Below are positions 26,674 to 36,085 of a DNA stretch of 54,741 nucleotides, piece after piece; position 1 is the first letter of the stretch, and each line of letters opens with the position of its first letter. The stretch covers positions 1-54,741 of the forward strand of contig NZ_JADEXR010000029.1 of NCBI RefSeq assembly GCF_015206995.1. The letters run 5' to 3'. Both the position numbers and the translations under genes were made by a program. A model generated the notes under the pieces. That model was not told the DNA's origin, made no database searches, and saw nothing but the letters and a program-made list of their open reading frames with translations. The stretch is from an aff. Roholtiella sp. LEGE 12411 (GTDB lineage: Bacteria > Cyanobacteriota > Cyanobacteriia > Cyanobacteriales > Nostocaceae).

Positions 26674-28737
26674 TTATTTGTTGCCGTTGCCGTTGCCATT
26701 ACCGTTATTGTTATTTTTAAGGACACGTTCGGCCAGTTTTTCCGGTACTTCCTGGAGATGAGCGTATTCCCAATGGAAAGAACCAACACCAAGAGTAAGC
26801 GATCGCAATTCTACAATAAAGTTTTGCATCTCTGCTTGCGGCAAATATGCAGATACATTATCCCAGCCTTGCCAATCGTTTTTGCCCTCATAACCCAAAA
26901 TTTGCCCGCGTCTACCACTCAGCAGTTGCAACACCTTGGAGGTAAATTCGCTAGGTGTTGTCACCTGCACCCGTAGAATCGGTTCTAGAAGGGTGGGTTG
27001 GGCTTGGGGCATCCCCGTTTGCATAGCCAGGCGGGCGGCTTGCTTAAAAGCTTGTTCGGAACTATCGACGCTGTGGTAGGAACCATTGGTCAGAGTTACC
27101 GCTACATCTACTATTGGGAAACCCAAGGGCCCGTGTGCCAGAAACTCCCGCACGCCCATTTCTACCCCAGGAATATACTGTCTAGGAACCACACCGCCAA
27201 CGATGGTTTCATTGAAGTTAAAACCTGTACCACGAGGTAAGGGCTTAATGTCGAGAAAAACATCACCAAACTGTCCATGACCACCGCTTTGGTGCTTGTA
27301 GCGCCCATGAACTGAAGCCACAGTTTTGCGGATGGTTTCTTTGTAAGGCACTTGCGGCAAGTGGGTTGTCATCGGTAAGTTATATTTGCGGCGCAGTCTA
27401 TCTAGGGCGACTTGTAAATGAATTTCGCCTTGTCCCCAAAGGATTACTTCGTGGGTATCGCCATGTTGCTCCCAAGCTAGTGAGCAGTCTTCTTCCAAGA
27501 GCTTGGTGATGGCACTGCTCAGTTTAACTTCATTGTTGCGCTTTTCCGGTGTAATGGCGAGTGCATACACTGGTTCCAATTTTTCAGCTTTGGGTAATTC
27601 TATAGTCAACGGCTGATCTGTAGAGATTGTATCCCCCGTCTTGATTCCCTCTAAACGACTCAATGCGACAATTTCACCAGCACTAACTTCATTAACTGAC
27701 TGCTGTTGTTGTCCCATGAGGCGATAAATTCCACCAGTACGAATACCGTTAAGGACGATACCATCAGTTAATTTACCTTGCCAAACACGCACTAGGGATA
27801 GTTTGCCACCTTGGGGAGTATAGTAAGTTTTTAGTACCTGGGCTAAAGGAGAAGTTGTTTTGTTTTTGAAGTTTTTTAAGCGACGTTCTGCTGTAGTTTC
27901 TGGTTCGGGAGCTTCTCTTAACAAAGCTTCTATTAAAGGTCTAACACCATAGTCTTGTTCTGCTACACCAAAGAAAACGGGCACTACCAAATCGGCCCCT
28001 AATTCTAGTTTCAAGTCTTGGAGAATTTCTTCTTGGGGTGGCTCAATGTCTTCTAAAAGTTCTTCCAATAAGTGATCATCAAAATTTGCCAGGGCCTCAA
28101 GCATTTCTGCCCGTGCTATATGTTCCTCTTCTTTTAAACTTTCGGGAAAGGGGATAGGATCAGCAGGTGCGCCTGGATGATATTTGTATGCCTGTTCGCT
28201 CACCATATCAATAAAGCCGATGAGCTGCTCCTCCCCATTCATAATGGGATATTGGTGCGCTACTAAAGGACGGCTGGATACTGCTTTGAGGGCGTGCAAT
28301 GTTTCCAATACGTGAATATTTGCCCGATCCATTTTATTAACAAAGACGATGTGGGGAATTTCCCAATCGTCTAAGAATTTAAATAAAGGGGCTAAGGTAA
28401 GGACTCGTTGGCGTATGGGTTCACAAACTACAATGGCTGCATCGACTCCCATTAAAGCATTGGATGTTTCTTGGGCAAACTCCACGCTTCCCGGACAGTC
28501 AATAAAGGTGAAGTGAATGCCGTTATACTCGGTGCTAGCAGCACTTACTTCTACACTCATCTGGCGATCGCGTGACTCAGCGGCACTGTCTCCTACTGTG
28601 TTACCATCCTTAACATTGCCTTTGCGCGAAATTGCCCCTGTAACAAATAACAAGCTTTCTAGTAAAGTGGTTTTTCCACTTAAATAAGGCCCAACAATTG
28701 CAACGTTCCGCGAACCCGATTTTACTTTTTCATTCAT
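26674..28737 (-). CDS. EF-G-like translational GTPase (atypical)
   Basis: A 687-residue protein with the domain order of elongation factor G: G domain (P-loop GPYLSGKTT, 16-24; NKMDRANIH near 133), domain II, then domains III-V (VPYKETIRKTVASVHGRYKHQSGGHGQFGDV; GFPIVDVAVTLTNGSYHSVDSSEQAF). The switch II motif is DCPGS (80-84) instead of DTPGH, so the His that activates water in classical EF-G is absent. The family is the EF-G-like group seen beside true EF-G in many bacteria; its function is not settled. The ATG at 28737 follows GGGAGG; an upstream TTG start is weaker. The C-terminal tail is Asn/Gly repeats (NNGNGNGNGN). Confidence 0.88.
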   Translation of the reverse strand: MNEKVKSGSRNVAIVGPYLSGKTTLLESLLFVTGAISRKGNVKDGNTVGDSAAESRDRQMSVEVSAASTEYNGIHFTFIDCPGSVEFAQETSNALMGVDAAIVVCEPIRQRVLTLAPLFKFLDDWEIPHIVFVNKMDRANIHVLETLHALKAVSSRPLVAHQYPIMNGEEQLIGFIDMVSEQAYKYHPGAPADPIPFPESLKEEEHIARAEMLEALANFDDHLLEELLEDIEPPQEEILQDLKLELGADLVVPVFFGVAEQDYGVRPLIEALLREAPEPETTAERRLKNFKNKTTSPLAQVLKTYYTPQGGKLSLVRVWQGKLTDGIVLNGIRTGGIYRLMGQQQQSVNEVSAGEIVALSRLEGIKTGDTISTDQPLTIELPKAEKLEPVYALAITPEKRNNEVKLSSAITKLLEEDCSLAWEQHGDTHEVILWGQGEIHLQVALDRLRRKYNLPMTTHLPQVPYKETIRKTVASVHGRYKHQSGGHGQFGDVFLDIKPLPRGTGFNFNETIVGGVVPRQYIPGVEMGVREFLAHGPLGFPIVDVAVTLTNGSYHSVDSSEQAFKQAARLAMQTGMPQAQPTLLEPILRVQVTTPSEFTSKVLQLLSGRRGQILGYEGKNDWQGWDNVSAYLPQAEMQNFIVELRSLTLGVGSFHWEYAHLQEVPEKLAERVLKNNNNGNGNGNGNK

Positions 28738-29017
28738 AAAACCTCCCTTGCAGTAAGTCACCCTAACTGCATGATTCTGTTGATTTCAGGGATAAAAAAT
28801 GTTTCTCTGGAGTCCAAATTACCCCTTCTTTAATTTGTTATTATCCTCCTTTTAATCAAAAGCTAAAAAAATTGTAGCCTGTTGTAAGGTTTAGCTTAAT
28901 AAAAGTTAACAATTACCACCTTTAATACCGAATCCAGAAGTTTTGTAAAGGGCTTCAGTTGTAACAAGACTTTATGTGAAGTAAAACTAACTGAAAGTGT
29001 TCCAAGTCAGAAAATCA

Positions 29018-29944
29018 ATGGGATTATCATTCTCTAAATATCGCATAGCAACAGTGGCGAGTTTGATTTTGCTAGGTGCAAGCATCCTCTCTCCCTCCCC
29101 TTCTCTTCCACTTTCTCCTTCTCCCTCGATGCTGGCACAAAATAGTGGTCAAACGGCCACAGACAGGTTAAACCAAGGCTTACAGGCAATTCAGACGGGA
29201 AGAGTACAAGATGCGATCGCTGCTTTTAAACAAGCAACCCAATTAGATCCAAACTTGGCAGCAGCCCACTATAATTTAGGGCTAGCATTACGACAAGTAG
29301 GACAATTACAACCCTCTGCTGATGCATTTTATCGAGCAACGCAAGCTGATCCTAAATTTGCTCCAGCCTTTGCCAATTTAGGCGGAGCGTTGTTAGAAGG
29401 GAATAATTTACAGTTAGCAAATGATTACTTGCTGCGAGCACTAGAACTTGATCCCAAACTGGGTTTTGCCCACTATAACTTAGGGTTGGTAAGAGAACAG
29501 CAACAAGATTGCAAGCAGGCGATCGCCTCTTTTAAAAAAGCAATGGAATATAGTAAAAATGCACCGGAGCCTGCCTATCACATAGGAATGTGTTATCTGC
29601 AACAAAGTAAACTTGATCAAGCCAAAGATGCATTTCGCCAAGCACTAAAAATTAATCCTAAATATTCAGAAGCTCACTACAATCTTGGTTCAATTTGGTT
29701 TAACCAAGGCAAATTACAAGAGGCTTTGGAAGCTTTTAGAAAATCAGCCGAAGCTAACTCTAACTATCCCAATGCCTATTACGGTGCAGGGTTGGTTTTT
29801 ATGCAGTTACGACAATATGGAGATGCAATCCAAGTATTGCAATTTGCCAGAGATTTATACAACGCTCAAGGTAATTCCCAGTGGGGAAAAAATGCCGAAC
29901 AATTGTTGCAACAAGCACCAAATTTAAATTACCAACCTCGCTGA
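29018..29944 (+). CDS. Secreted tetratricopeptide-repeat protein
   Basis: A 308-residue protein with a signal peptide or anchor (SKYRIATVASLILLGASIL) and a Ser-Pro low-complexity stretch (SPSPSLPLSPSPSMLAQ) ahead of the mature part, encoded by CTCCCT-type repeats. Seven or so 34-residue TPR units follow from about residue 45 (for example AIAAFKQATQLDPNLAAAHYN and AKDAFRQALKINPKYSEAHYN). It probably scaffolds proteins in the periplasm or thylakoid lumen. I start at the ATG 29018; a GTG at 28997 would add seven residues. It is divergent from the EF-G-like gene. Confidence 0.85.
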   Translation: MGLSFSKYRIATVASLILLGASILSPSPSLPLSPSPSMLAQNSGQTATDRLNQGLQAIQTGRVQDAIAAFKQATQLDPNLAAAHYNLGLALRQVGQLQPSADAFYRATQADPKFAPAFANLGGALLEGNNLQLANDYLLRALELDPKLGFAHYNLGLVREQQQDCKQAIASFKKAMEYSKNAPEPAYHIGMCYLQQSKLDQAKDAFRQALKINPKYSEAHYNLGSIWFNQGKLQEALEAFRKSAEANSNYPNAYYGAGLVFMQLRQYGDAIQVLQFARDLYNAQGNSQWGKNAEQLLQQAPNLNYQPR

Positions 29945-30033
29945 GGCGCGATCGCTTAATATTGCGTAATATAAGATTATTGGGTTGACTCGCTGGTGTG
30001 GTGTGAACTAGTCTCGATTGGAATGAAATTTAC

Positions 30034-30573
30034 ATGCAAAAGCGCCTCAAGAGTCGATTTTTATTTTGCGATCGCTGGCTTGATCGGCAATCAATTGTTC
30101 GTAACATGGAGGCTTTCCAAGATTTAATTGTGATTGTCCTGTGTTTGGGTTTGTTCGCTGTTATGCTCATACAGTTGTGGGGGATACTTATCGCCCTAAC
30201 GCAGCCGCTTGACTATAAACATGTGACGGCAAAAATACTATTTGTGTTGATTTTAGTCGAATTATTTCGACTGCTAATGGTCTACTTGCAAGAACATAGC
30301 ATTTCTGTTGGTGTAGCAGTTGAGGTAACAGTTGTATCTGTACTGCGCGAAGTAGTGGTTCACGGAGTACTAGAAATTTCTTCAGTTCAGACGGCTGCAA
30401 TTTGTGGCTTATTGTTTATTCTGGGTGGGCTATTAGTAGTGTGTGCTAAGACGCCACACATGGATTGTATAAGTGCTAACACTAAGTTATGCCCTATTGT
30501 GTACGAAGACCGTAGGGAACTGCAAAATGATTTAGAGTTTCAGTATTCACGTCGCCAAAAAAGTGCTGAGTAA
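30034..30573 (+). CDS. PsiE-like (phosphate-starvation-inducible E family) membrane protein
   Basis: A 179-residue membrane protein with four hydrophobic spans (near 35-58, 70-88, 95-120 and 125-145) and polar ends. The pattern FQDLIVIVLCLGLFAVMLIQL, KILFVLILVELFRLLMVYL and VTVVSVLREVVVHGV (with the conserved Arg-Glu) resembles the PsiE family, induced by phosphate starvation in E. coli. Its biochemical role is unknown. A decayed pstB gene lies about 800 bp downstream, so the region may once have been phosphate-related. Confidence 0.75.
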   Translation: MQKRLKSRFLFCDRWLDRQSIVRNMEAFQDLIVIVLCLGLFAVMLIQLWGILIALTQPLDYKHVTAKILFVLILVELFRLLMVYLQEHSISVGVAVEVTVVSVLREVVVHGVLEISSVQTAAICGLLFILGGLLVVCAKTPHMDCISANTKLCPIVYEDRRELQNDLEFQYSRRQKSAE

Positions 30574-30868
30574 ATAAAAATTGAAAATCACTCAGCATAC
30601 AAAGGTATGTTGTTCTCCGAAGTTCCGTTCAACCTTGGCGTACAAACCTCTGCGCTATGATTTTACCCAGATCGTCTACGCCTTTATTTAGATTGCTTCA
30701 ACAGCCTTGATCATCCATAGATGACGATTGTTAATCTAACAGTAGTAGTAGTTAACGCACCTTTATAGGGTTCTTCCGGCGTATTGAACTATACTCTTTT
30801 GGAGAGATGAATCACTCTTTAAAGCTGAGTAAAAATTAACTGGAAATCCTAAACTAAGGTCAATAACA

Positions 30869-31114
30869 ATGGCTAAAAACACAGGTAACGGACAGTCTCA
30901 ACAACCTATTAGCAATTTGGAGTACGACTTTATCACCGTGTTGCATAACAAGGCTGAAGCAGTTAAAGCTTACGATACTTACATCAAAGATGCAGAGAAA
31001 GTTGGTTCCCAGCCTTGTGTAGAGTTGTTCCAAAAATTACGGCAATCTGATATTGAGCAAGCACAAGAGATTCGCCACCATCTGCAAGAAATAATGCAGC
31101 ACAGCAAAATGTAA
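30869..31114 (+). CDS. Small helical conserved-looking protein
   Basis: An 81-residue protein of two probable amphipathic helices (EYDFITVLHNKAEAVKAYDTYIKDAEK and CVELFQKLRQSDIEQAQEIRHHLQEIM) after a polar N-terminus. The pattern of paired Glu/His residues recalls small ferritin-like or DUF2383-like four-helix-bundle proteins, but I cannot confirm this. It has no signal peptide. It starts at an ATG after a Shine-Dalgarno-poor AT-rich leader. Confidence 0.65.
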   Translation: MAKNTGNGQSQQPISNLEYDFITVLHNKAEAVKAYDTYIKDAEKVGSQPCVELFQKLRQSDIEQAQEIRHHLQEIMQHSKM

Positions 31115-31166
31115 CCTAAGCCTTTAACTGCGTAGACGCAAAGAGAAGTTTGAGCATCGGCTTTCT

Positions 31167-31370
31167 TTGCTTAGATTTGCGGGAGCGACTTGTCGTCAGA
31201 CATCGTTCCCCACTTATAGAGACAAAGAAGAAAGGCTTACTGATAATGTTGATGGGAGGGAGACGTTAGGAAAAGTATTTGAAGTAATTTTTTTGTTAGG
31301 GTTGCTGATTGGTATATTTATTCTGGCTTTGCTACTTTTTGATATTTTTCGAGATGGATTAGCAGATTAA
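31167..31370 (+). CDS. Possible small membrane protein
   Basis: A 67-codon frame whose C-terminal half is one strong transmembrane segment ([23 protein letters not shown]). The N-terminal half is not protein-like and no ribosome binding site is evident at the TTG start, so the true start may be further in. It abuts the pstB remnant. Low confidence. Confidence 0.3.
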   Translation: MLRFAGATCRQTSFPTYRDKEERLTDNVDGRETLGKVFEVIFLLGLLIGIFILALLLFDIFRDGLAD

Positions 31371-31375
31371 ATTAC

Positions 31376-31930
31376 CGCGATCGCAATATTTACGACCCTA
31401 AGATCAATTCTGTAAAATTACGACGCCAAGTCGGAATGGTGTTTCAAAGACCGAATCCTTTTCCCAAGTCAATATACATTGGTGACAAGTTAAGATAATC
31501 AACTTTTTGTAAACAAGTAATAATACTTAATATGTTGGACAGAATCGGGCTGAAAAACACAATTTTTCAGACTGCGATCGCGTCAAATAAAAAAGCATCG
31601 TTTACCCTTGTGTTCAAAACCGAGTCTTTAGCTAAATTTGATACTCAATCTCTCCGTTTATTTATAGCTTAATTACTGTTGACAGAAATAATTTTCCCTT
31701 AACTTGTCACGAATGGTCAATATACGAAAATATTTTCTTTGGGACGCGTGCTAACGGTTATAAAGGTAACGTTGATGAATTGGTGAAAAATTCTCTTAGA
31801 CGCGCCGCTATTTGGGATGAAGTCAAGGACAAACTCAAAGAAAAGGGTACAGCATTATCTGGCGAACAACAGCAACGGCTTTGCATTGCCCGTGCGATCG
31901 CTATGAAGCCAGATGTATTACAGTGTTTCC
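31376..31930 (+). pseudogene. pstB: Phosphate ABC transporter ATPase PstB, truncated and interrupted
   Basis: Two pieces of PstB in the same orientation. Piece one (31376-31477) reads [20 protein letters not shown] and [13 protein letters not shown], the region after Walker A. Piece two (31717 on) resumes [33 protein letters not shown] and IAMKPDV. The N-terminus with Walker A is missing, the signature LSGGQ has become LSGEQ, and the sequence stops before Walker B. A 239-bp insertion with 9-bp target duplications separates the pieces. The gene cannot make a working transporter ATPase. Confidence 0.9.
31477..31715. mobile_element. 239-bp inverted-repeat element inside pstB, 9-bp target duplication
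   Basis: Ends CATTGGTGACAAGTTAAG (31477-31494) and CTTAACTTGTCACGAATG (31698-31715) are 18-bp inverted repeats with one mismatch. GTCAATATA flanks both sides (31468-31476 and 31716-31724). Removing the element and one flank restores the PstB reading frame. It has no coding capacity. A 9-bp duplication suggests an IS1-, IS4- or IS10-like parent; this is inference. Confidence 0.88.
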
Positions 31931-31973
31931 AACAGATAAAGCGAAGACACGAAGCAGCTGAAAATAAAATAGG

Positions 31974-32897
31974 CTAATTTCCAGCTGCTAGCTGCACTTG
32001 CTCTACCGTTAAATCTAAAGCCACTGCTACTTGTTCCACACTCAATCCTAGTGCCAATAACCGAGGTACAGATTCTAACTTAGCTTGTAACTTACCTTCT
32101 TCTAAGCCTTCCTGTCTACCTTCCTGTCTACCTTCCTGTCTACCTTCCTGTCTACCTTCCTGTCTACCTTCCTGTCTACCTTCCTGTCTACCTTCCTGTC
32201 TACCTTCCTGTCTACCTTCCTGTCTACCTTCTTCTAAGCCGTCTTCTTTAATTGATTGATACATCCTGCTTTTTTTGAATTCATCGTCTATCCCTAACAT
32301 TTGTGCCAACTCCTCTCGGCTTAACCGGGTAAATTTGTATAAAAGGATGGTTTCTATTAATTCTACAATTTGCTTCCTGGTTGTTTCATCTGCCAGTTGT
32401 TGTCTTGCCTGCAAAATCAATTCTCTACCTTTGTCTACGGCTGTTTCTTCCCTTTCGATAATTAATTTAACAATTGCCACTTGCAGTGAATTCTCTGCTG
32501 TTCCTAATTCATCTAGATAAATGCGTTGCACTTGTAAACTGTTAAGCAGCAGTTGATACGGTAGTTGATCTTCTGGATCTAAACTTCGTTGCGGATAGAT
32601 AACGACAGCACGCCAAAAATTGACGGATTCGTTTTGACGCAGGTAAAGAAAAATTTCAGCAAACAAGCGTCTATAAAAAGTAGAGTCTAGTTGAAACTGG
32701 ACTTCGACAAAGTACAACGGTTGGTTTGTAGTTTCATCTGTTGGGATGAATACCCCATCAATCCGAAAAGCAGTGTCTTTTAGTTCAACGGAAACAAATT
32801 CATAGGCACTGGTATTGACAGTTGTGTCACCAATGATTTCAAAAAATATGCTAGGGAAAGCTTGAAATATGCTATAAAATATTTTGTCAGTTTGCAC
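31974..32897 (-). CDS. DUF2887 / Rpn-type PD-(D/E)XK nuclease-like protein with EGRQ repeats
   Basis: A 307-residue protein. The N-terminal 130 residues ([60 protein letters not shown]) match the DUF2887 family related to Rpn recombination-promoting nucleases: the Asp in FRIDG and E-V-Q in FVEVQ form the nuclease-like core. A helical region follows, then ten Glu-Gly-Arg-Gln repeats, then a C-terminal helix ([25 protein letters not shown]). The start is GTG with no obvious Shine-Dalgarno. The family is common and mobile-associated in cyanobacteria. In vivo role unknown. Confidence 0.85.
   Translation of the reverse strand: MQTDKIFYSIFQAFPSIFFEIIGDTTVNTSAYEFVSVELKDTAFRIDGVFIPTDETTNQPLYFVEVQFQLDSTFYRRLFAEIFLYLRQNESVNFWRAVVIYPQRSLDPEDQLPYQLLLNSLQVQRIYLDELGTAENSLQVAIVKLIIEREETAVDKGRELILQARQQLADETTRKQIVELIETILLYKFTRLSREELAQMLGIDDEFKKSRMYQSIKEDGLEEGRQEGRQEGRQEGRQEGRQEGRQEGRQEGRQEGRQEGRQEGLEEGKLQAKLESVPRLLALGLSVEQVAVALDLTVEQVQLAAGN
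32108..32227. repeat. Ten exact 12-bp coding repeats (CTTCCTGTCTAC)
   Basis: Ten consecutive identical 12-bp units encode (EGRQ)10 on the minus strand. The period is a multiple of three, so copy-number change alters protein length without frameshift. Confidence 0.97.
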
Positions 32898-33039
32898 CTG
32901 GTGACTACAGCGAAAGTTTTATATTAAAAGTTTATCAAAAATAGCGATCGCCTTCTGATTCAGCATAAAAAAAGAGTTTCACAAGACACTTAGCTCAATG
33001 CAAAATTCGGAAAAATAGCGATTTGATTTTATGCAGATT

Positions 33040-34803
33040 TTAATTACTTTGCATTTCTGCGCCAAGTTTTTCCAGATTTTGGCGAACATTAATAGTACGA
33101 ATATTATTTACGCCCCAAACTCGCTCACAAATATCTAAAGCTTGCAGATAGAGGGGTTTTGCTTCGCTGTAGCGTCCTGTTGCACGATAGATTTCTGCGA
33201 GATTGTTGAGACTTTCAGCAACATTGGGATGGTTCTCTCCCAATAGATGTTTATCAAATTCTAACGCTTTTAAACACAAGGGTTCTGCCTCATTGTAACG
33301 CCCCTGTTCTCTGTACATATAACCAAGAGCGTAGATAGTGTCTGCCAAAAGGGGATGGGCCTTTTGCAGTACACGCTGCTTGAGTTCTAAGGATTGCAAA
33401 AACAATGATTCAGCTTGTTCATAGCGTCCTTGAGCGCGGTAAATCAATCCTAAATTGTGAAGATCTGTAGCAACATCGGGATTATCTTCTCCCAAAAAAC
33501 GCTTATCTAACTCTATTGCTTGTTGCGATAAAGGTTCAGCTTCACTGTAGCGTCCTTGATGATAATAAAGTAACGCTAGATTATTCAGTATGAGAGCGAA
33601 AGAGGGATGGTTTTCGCCAAGCAGACGCTTTCTGAGTTCTAATGATTGCAGATACAGAGGTTGTGCTTCGTCATATCGCCCTTGTTCATCGTATAGTAGT
33701 GCCAGGTTGTTAAGACTAGCGGCGACATCGGAATGGTTGTCTCCCAATAGGCGTTTCCTTAATTTCAAAGCTTGTTGATATAGAAGTTCCGCTTTGTTGT
33801 ATTGTCCAGTAGATTTGTAAAGTCCCGCCAAGTTATTGAGGCTAGTGGCGACATCGAGATGGTTGTCTCCCAATAGGCGTTTCCTCAGTTCTAAAGCTTG
33901 TTGATATATAAGTTCAGCTTCACCGTAACGTCCTGTAGCACGGTACAATCCTGCGAGATTGTTGAGACTATTGGCTAAGTCTATCTGCAAACCTGATTCA
34001 CTTTGCAGTTCAATCGCTTTACGCCAGTATTTTATTGCTAATTCTTGTTCTTTTTGATAATTCTGAGATTCTCCCCTATCTAACCTACTGCGATAAATAT
34101 CAGCCAACCTTGAATATAAGGTAGCTAAGCTAGGATCTCTAACTCCTTGTTCCTGTTCTATCTTCTCGATTAAACTTTGTAAATCTTGAATGGGCAAGAA
34201 AAAGGAGTTATTTTCATTAGTATCTGTGCTCGCTAATTCTGTGTCTCTAAAAACAAAGCGTATAGGTTCTAATTCTTTACAAGCAATAGCATTTGTTTTT
34301 TTAGATACAAACCGAAAAACACCATTGCGCCAACTCCAAAAATCAGGGGCTTTTTTAATTAAGTTGACTAAAATTTGATTAGTCACCCAAAGCACGATCG
34401 CAAAAGGAAACTCGCGCAATCCTTCCCGTGTCCACTGTAAGTAACCAAAAAGTTTCTCTTGTTCCGATTGTTCTTCACCTAATCTGAGAAAATAAAGTTG
34501 TTCAGCACCTGTCACAGTGATCACCGCCGGGTTACGCTGACTCAGATATTCTTCTTGTTGTACCAGTTGGTTAAGAGCAGCTTTTAGGCTCGGTTCATGA
34601 CGTGCTAAAGTCACCCGATATGGACGGAATGCGGTTTGTAGTTCAGCTTCATACTGGTCAATAATTTCATCACGAAAGTTAACATCATCACAAACCGCAA
34701 TCAGTAAATTTAATCCATGTTTTTGAGCTTCAATAGAAACAATTAAATCATCATACGCATCTTGATTTTCTCCTTCATCATCTAATAATTCTTCATTTAA
34801 CAT
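33040..34803 (-). CDS. TPR protein with degenerate NTPase-like N-terminal domain
   Basis: A 587-residue protein. The first 190 residues (LNLLIAVCDDVNFRDEII, NPAVITVTGAEQLYF, FPFAIVLWVTNQILVNL, APDFWSWRNGVFRFV) resemble the core of STAND-type NTPases but show no Walker A P-loop. A linker follows, then seven 42-residue kinesin-light-chain-type TPRs (pattern SLNNLAGLYRATGRYGEAE, 7 copies). The gene overlaps the upstream ATPase gene by 11 bp, so the products are made together and probably form one complex: the ATPase as motor or switch, this protein as binding partner. Function unknown. Confidence 0.85.
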   Translation of the reverse strand: MLNEELLDDEGENQDAYDDLIVSIEAQKHGLNLLIAVCDDVNFRDEIIDQYEAELQTAFRPYRVTLARHEPSLKAALNQLVQQEEYLSQRNPAVITVTGAEQLYFLRLGEEQSEQEKLFGYLQWTREGLREFPFAIVLWVTNQILVNLIKKAPDFWSWRNGVFRFVSKKTNAIACKELEPIRFVFRDTELASTDTNENNSFFLPIQDLQSLIEKIEQEQGVRDPSLATLYSRLADIYRSRLDRGESQNYQKEQELAIKYWRKAIELQSESGLQIDLANSLNNLAGLYRATGRYGEAELIYQQALELRKRLLGDNHLDVATSLNNLAGLYKSTGQYNKAELLYQQALKLRKRLLGDNHSDVAASLNNLALLYDEQGRYDEAQPLYLQSLELRKRLLGENHPSFALILNNLALLYYHQGRYSEAEPLSQQAIELDKRFLGEDNPDVATDLHNLGLIYRAQGRYEQAESLFLQSLELKQRVLQKAHPLLADTIYALGYMYREQGRYNEAEPLCLKALEFDKHLLGENHPNVAESLNNLAEIYRATGRYSEAKPLYLQALDICERVWGVNNIRTINVRQNLEKLGAEMQSN

Positions 34804-36085
34804 TGATGGCTCCCTGCCTTTTCAAGCTTTCTATAATAATTGGGTGAACATCGTACCAAGTTTCATCAGTGCGATATTCTAAGACATACAGCCCATGTAG
34901 CAAATCCAAAAACTCGGTTTGTTTCGGGTCATTAGGCATAAATTGCTGATAAATACTTTGCAAAATATCTATATCAACTTTTCCTAAACGTATGGAAAAG
35001 TCATTGCGAATTTTATTAATTGCTTGAAGTAAAATTTGATCATCAATGATAACTTTCCCTGTTGGATTTCGCCGAATTATCCGCAAGCAAATTCGGCAAC
35101 ATTCTTTAGAAATACGGATTAGCTCTCGCAATACGCCACCACTGTAAATCACAATTTTTTCAGCAGTTTCTGCTGCTATTAATTCGCTAGAAATTCGTTT
35201 ATGTAAAACTTCACCGAGAATCTTTGTCGCTTCAGAGCGAGGTTGAGCATTAGGGAAGCGATTTTTACCTTTTTCAAAGGTTTTTAATACAGGCATTGCC
35301 ACAATTTGATCGTTAGTTTCAGTGGCAATTATTGTGCTGATAAATGTTTCTCTAAGTACTGCGATCGGGATAGTGTAGATAATCCTAAAATTAGGTTGAC
35401 AGAGAGCTTTAATATTGTCTCTATAAATTTCATTAACTCTTCCCAAGTCTAGTTTATCTAAATCATCAATAATTACTAAGACATCTTGTTTCGTAGCAGC
35501 TTGAATCAGAGCAGCTATTTCGTTAATCCTAGCAACTAAATCTGATATTTTGCGTTCAAACTCTTGCTTAATTTCATCCCTAACAGTAGCGTCAGCTTTT
35601 AGTTTAGAGCTAATTAACTTTAGTAAATCAAACCCTATACTAGCTTCCACTTGCAAATTTAATTCTTCAGTGCGAGTGCGAGTAGCAAACCATTTATAAA
35701 GAGCTTCTTTAGTCGATTGAGGAATTTCAACTCTACGTGCTTCCGCCTCGGTCATTAAGTTAACTGCGATCGCAAACAATATATTAATATGATTAACAGC
35801 CGACATTTCAATTTTGTCAGCAATAGAAAATAGAACTACAAAATATTTATTTTGAATTTGCCTGCTAAACTCAGCTAACAAAGTTGACTTACCACATCCC
35901 CGATGTCCTGTAAAGACAATTTTGCCATCTCCATTGGGACTATCTTCAACTAGTTGGCTAAGATCTGCGATCAAATCATCACCATATTCCACTCTAAATC
36001 TTTCCATTTCGTTCTGTTCCATCAACGGGAACAGTTCGAGATTGCTGTATGCTTCTTGAAAAGAGTTTAATAATTCTTTGGTCAT
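34793..36085 (-). CDS. P-loop ATPase (KAP/AAA-like), partner of TPR protein
   Basis: A 430-residue ATPase. Walker A GHRGCGKST lies at 60-68 and Walker B DVLVIIDDLDKLD near 195-207, with a likely sensor region after it (FRIIYTIPIAVLRE). The C-terminal part contains a winged-helix-like segment (KVDIDILQSIYQQFMPND). It resembles KAP- or AAA_16-like ATPases used in signalling or defence. It overlaps the TPR gene by 11 bp. No membrane segment is seen. Role unknown; a conflict or sensing system is possible. Confidence 0.82.
   Translation of the reverse strand: MTKELLNSFQEAYSNLELFPLMEQNEMERFRVEYGDDLIADLSQLVEDSPNGDGKIVFTGHRGCGKSTLLAEFSRQIQNKYFVVLFSIADKIEMSAVNHINILFAIAVNLMTEAEARRVEIPQSTKEALYKWFATRTRTEELNLQVEASIGFDLLKLISSKLKADATVRDEIKQEFERKISDLVARINEIAALIQAATKQDVLVIIDDLDKLDLGRVNEIYRDNIKALCQPNFRIIYTIPIAVLRETFISTIIATETNDQIVAMPVLKTFEKGKNRFPNAQPRSEATKILGEVLHKRISSELIAAETAEKIVIYSGGVLRELIRISKECCRICLRIIRRNPTGKVIIDDQILLQAINKIRNDFSIRLGKVDIDILQSIYQQFMPNDPKQTEFLDLLHGLYVLEYRTDETWYDVHPIIIESLKRQGAINVK

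Noticed and set aside
32108-32227. Regular repeats considered as a CRISPR array
   Set aside because: Units are 12 bp, contiguous, in frame and without spacers; they are coding repeats. No CRISPR array was seen anywhere in the window.
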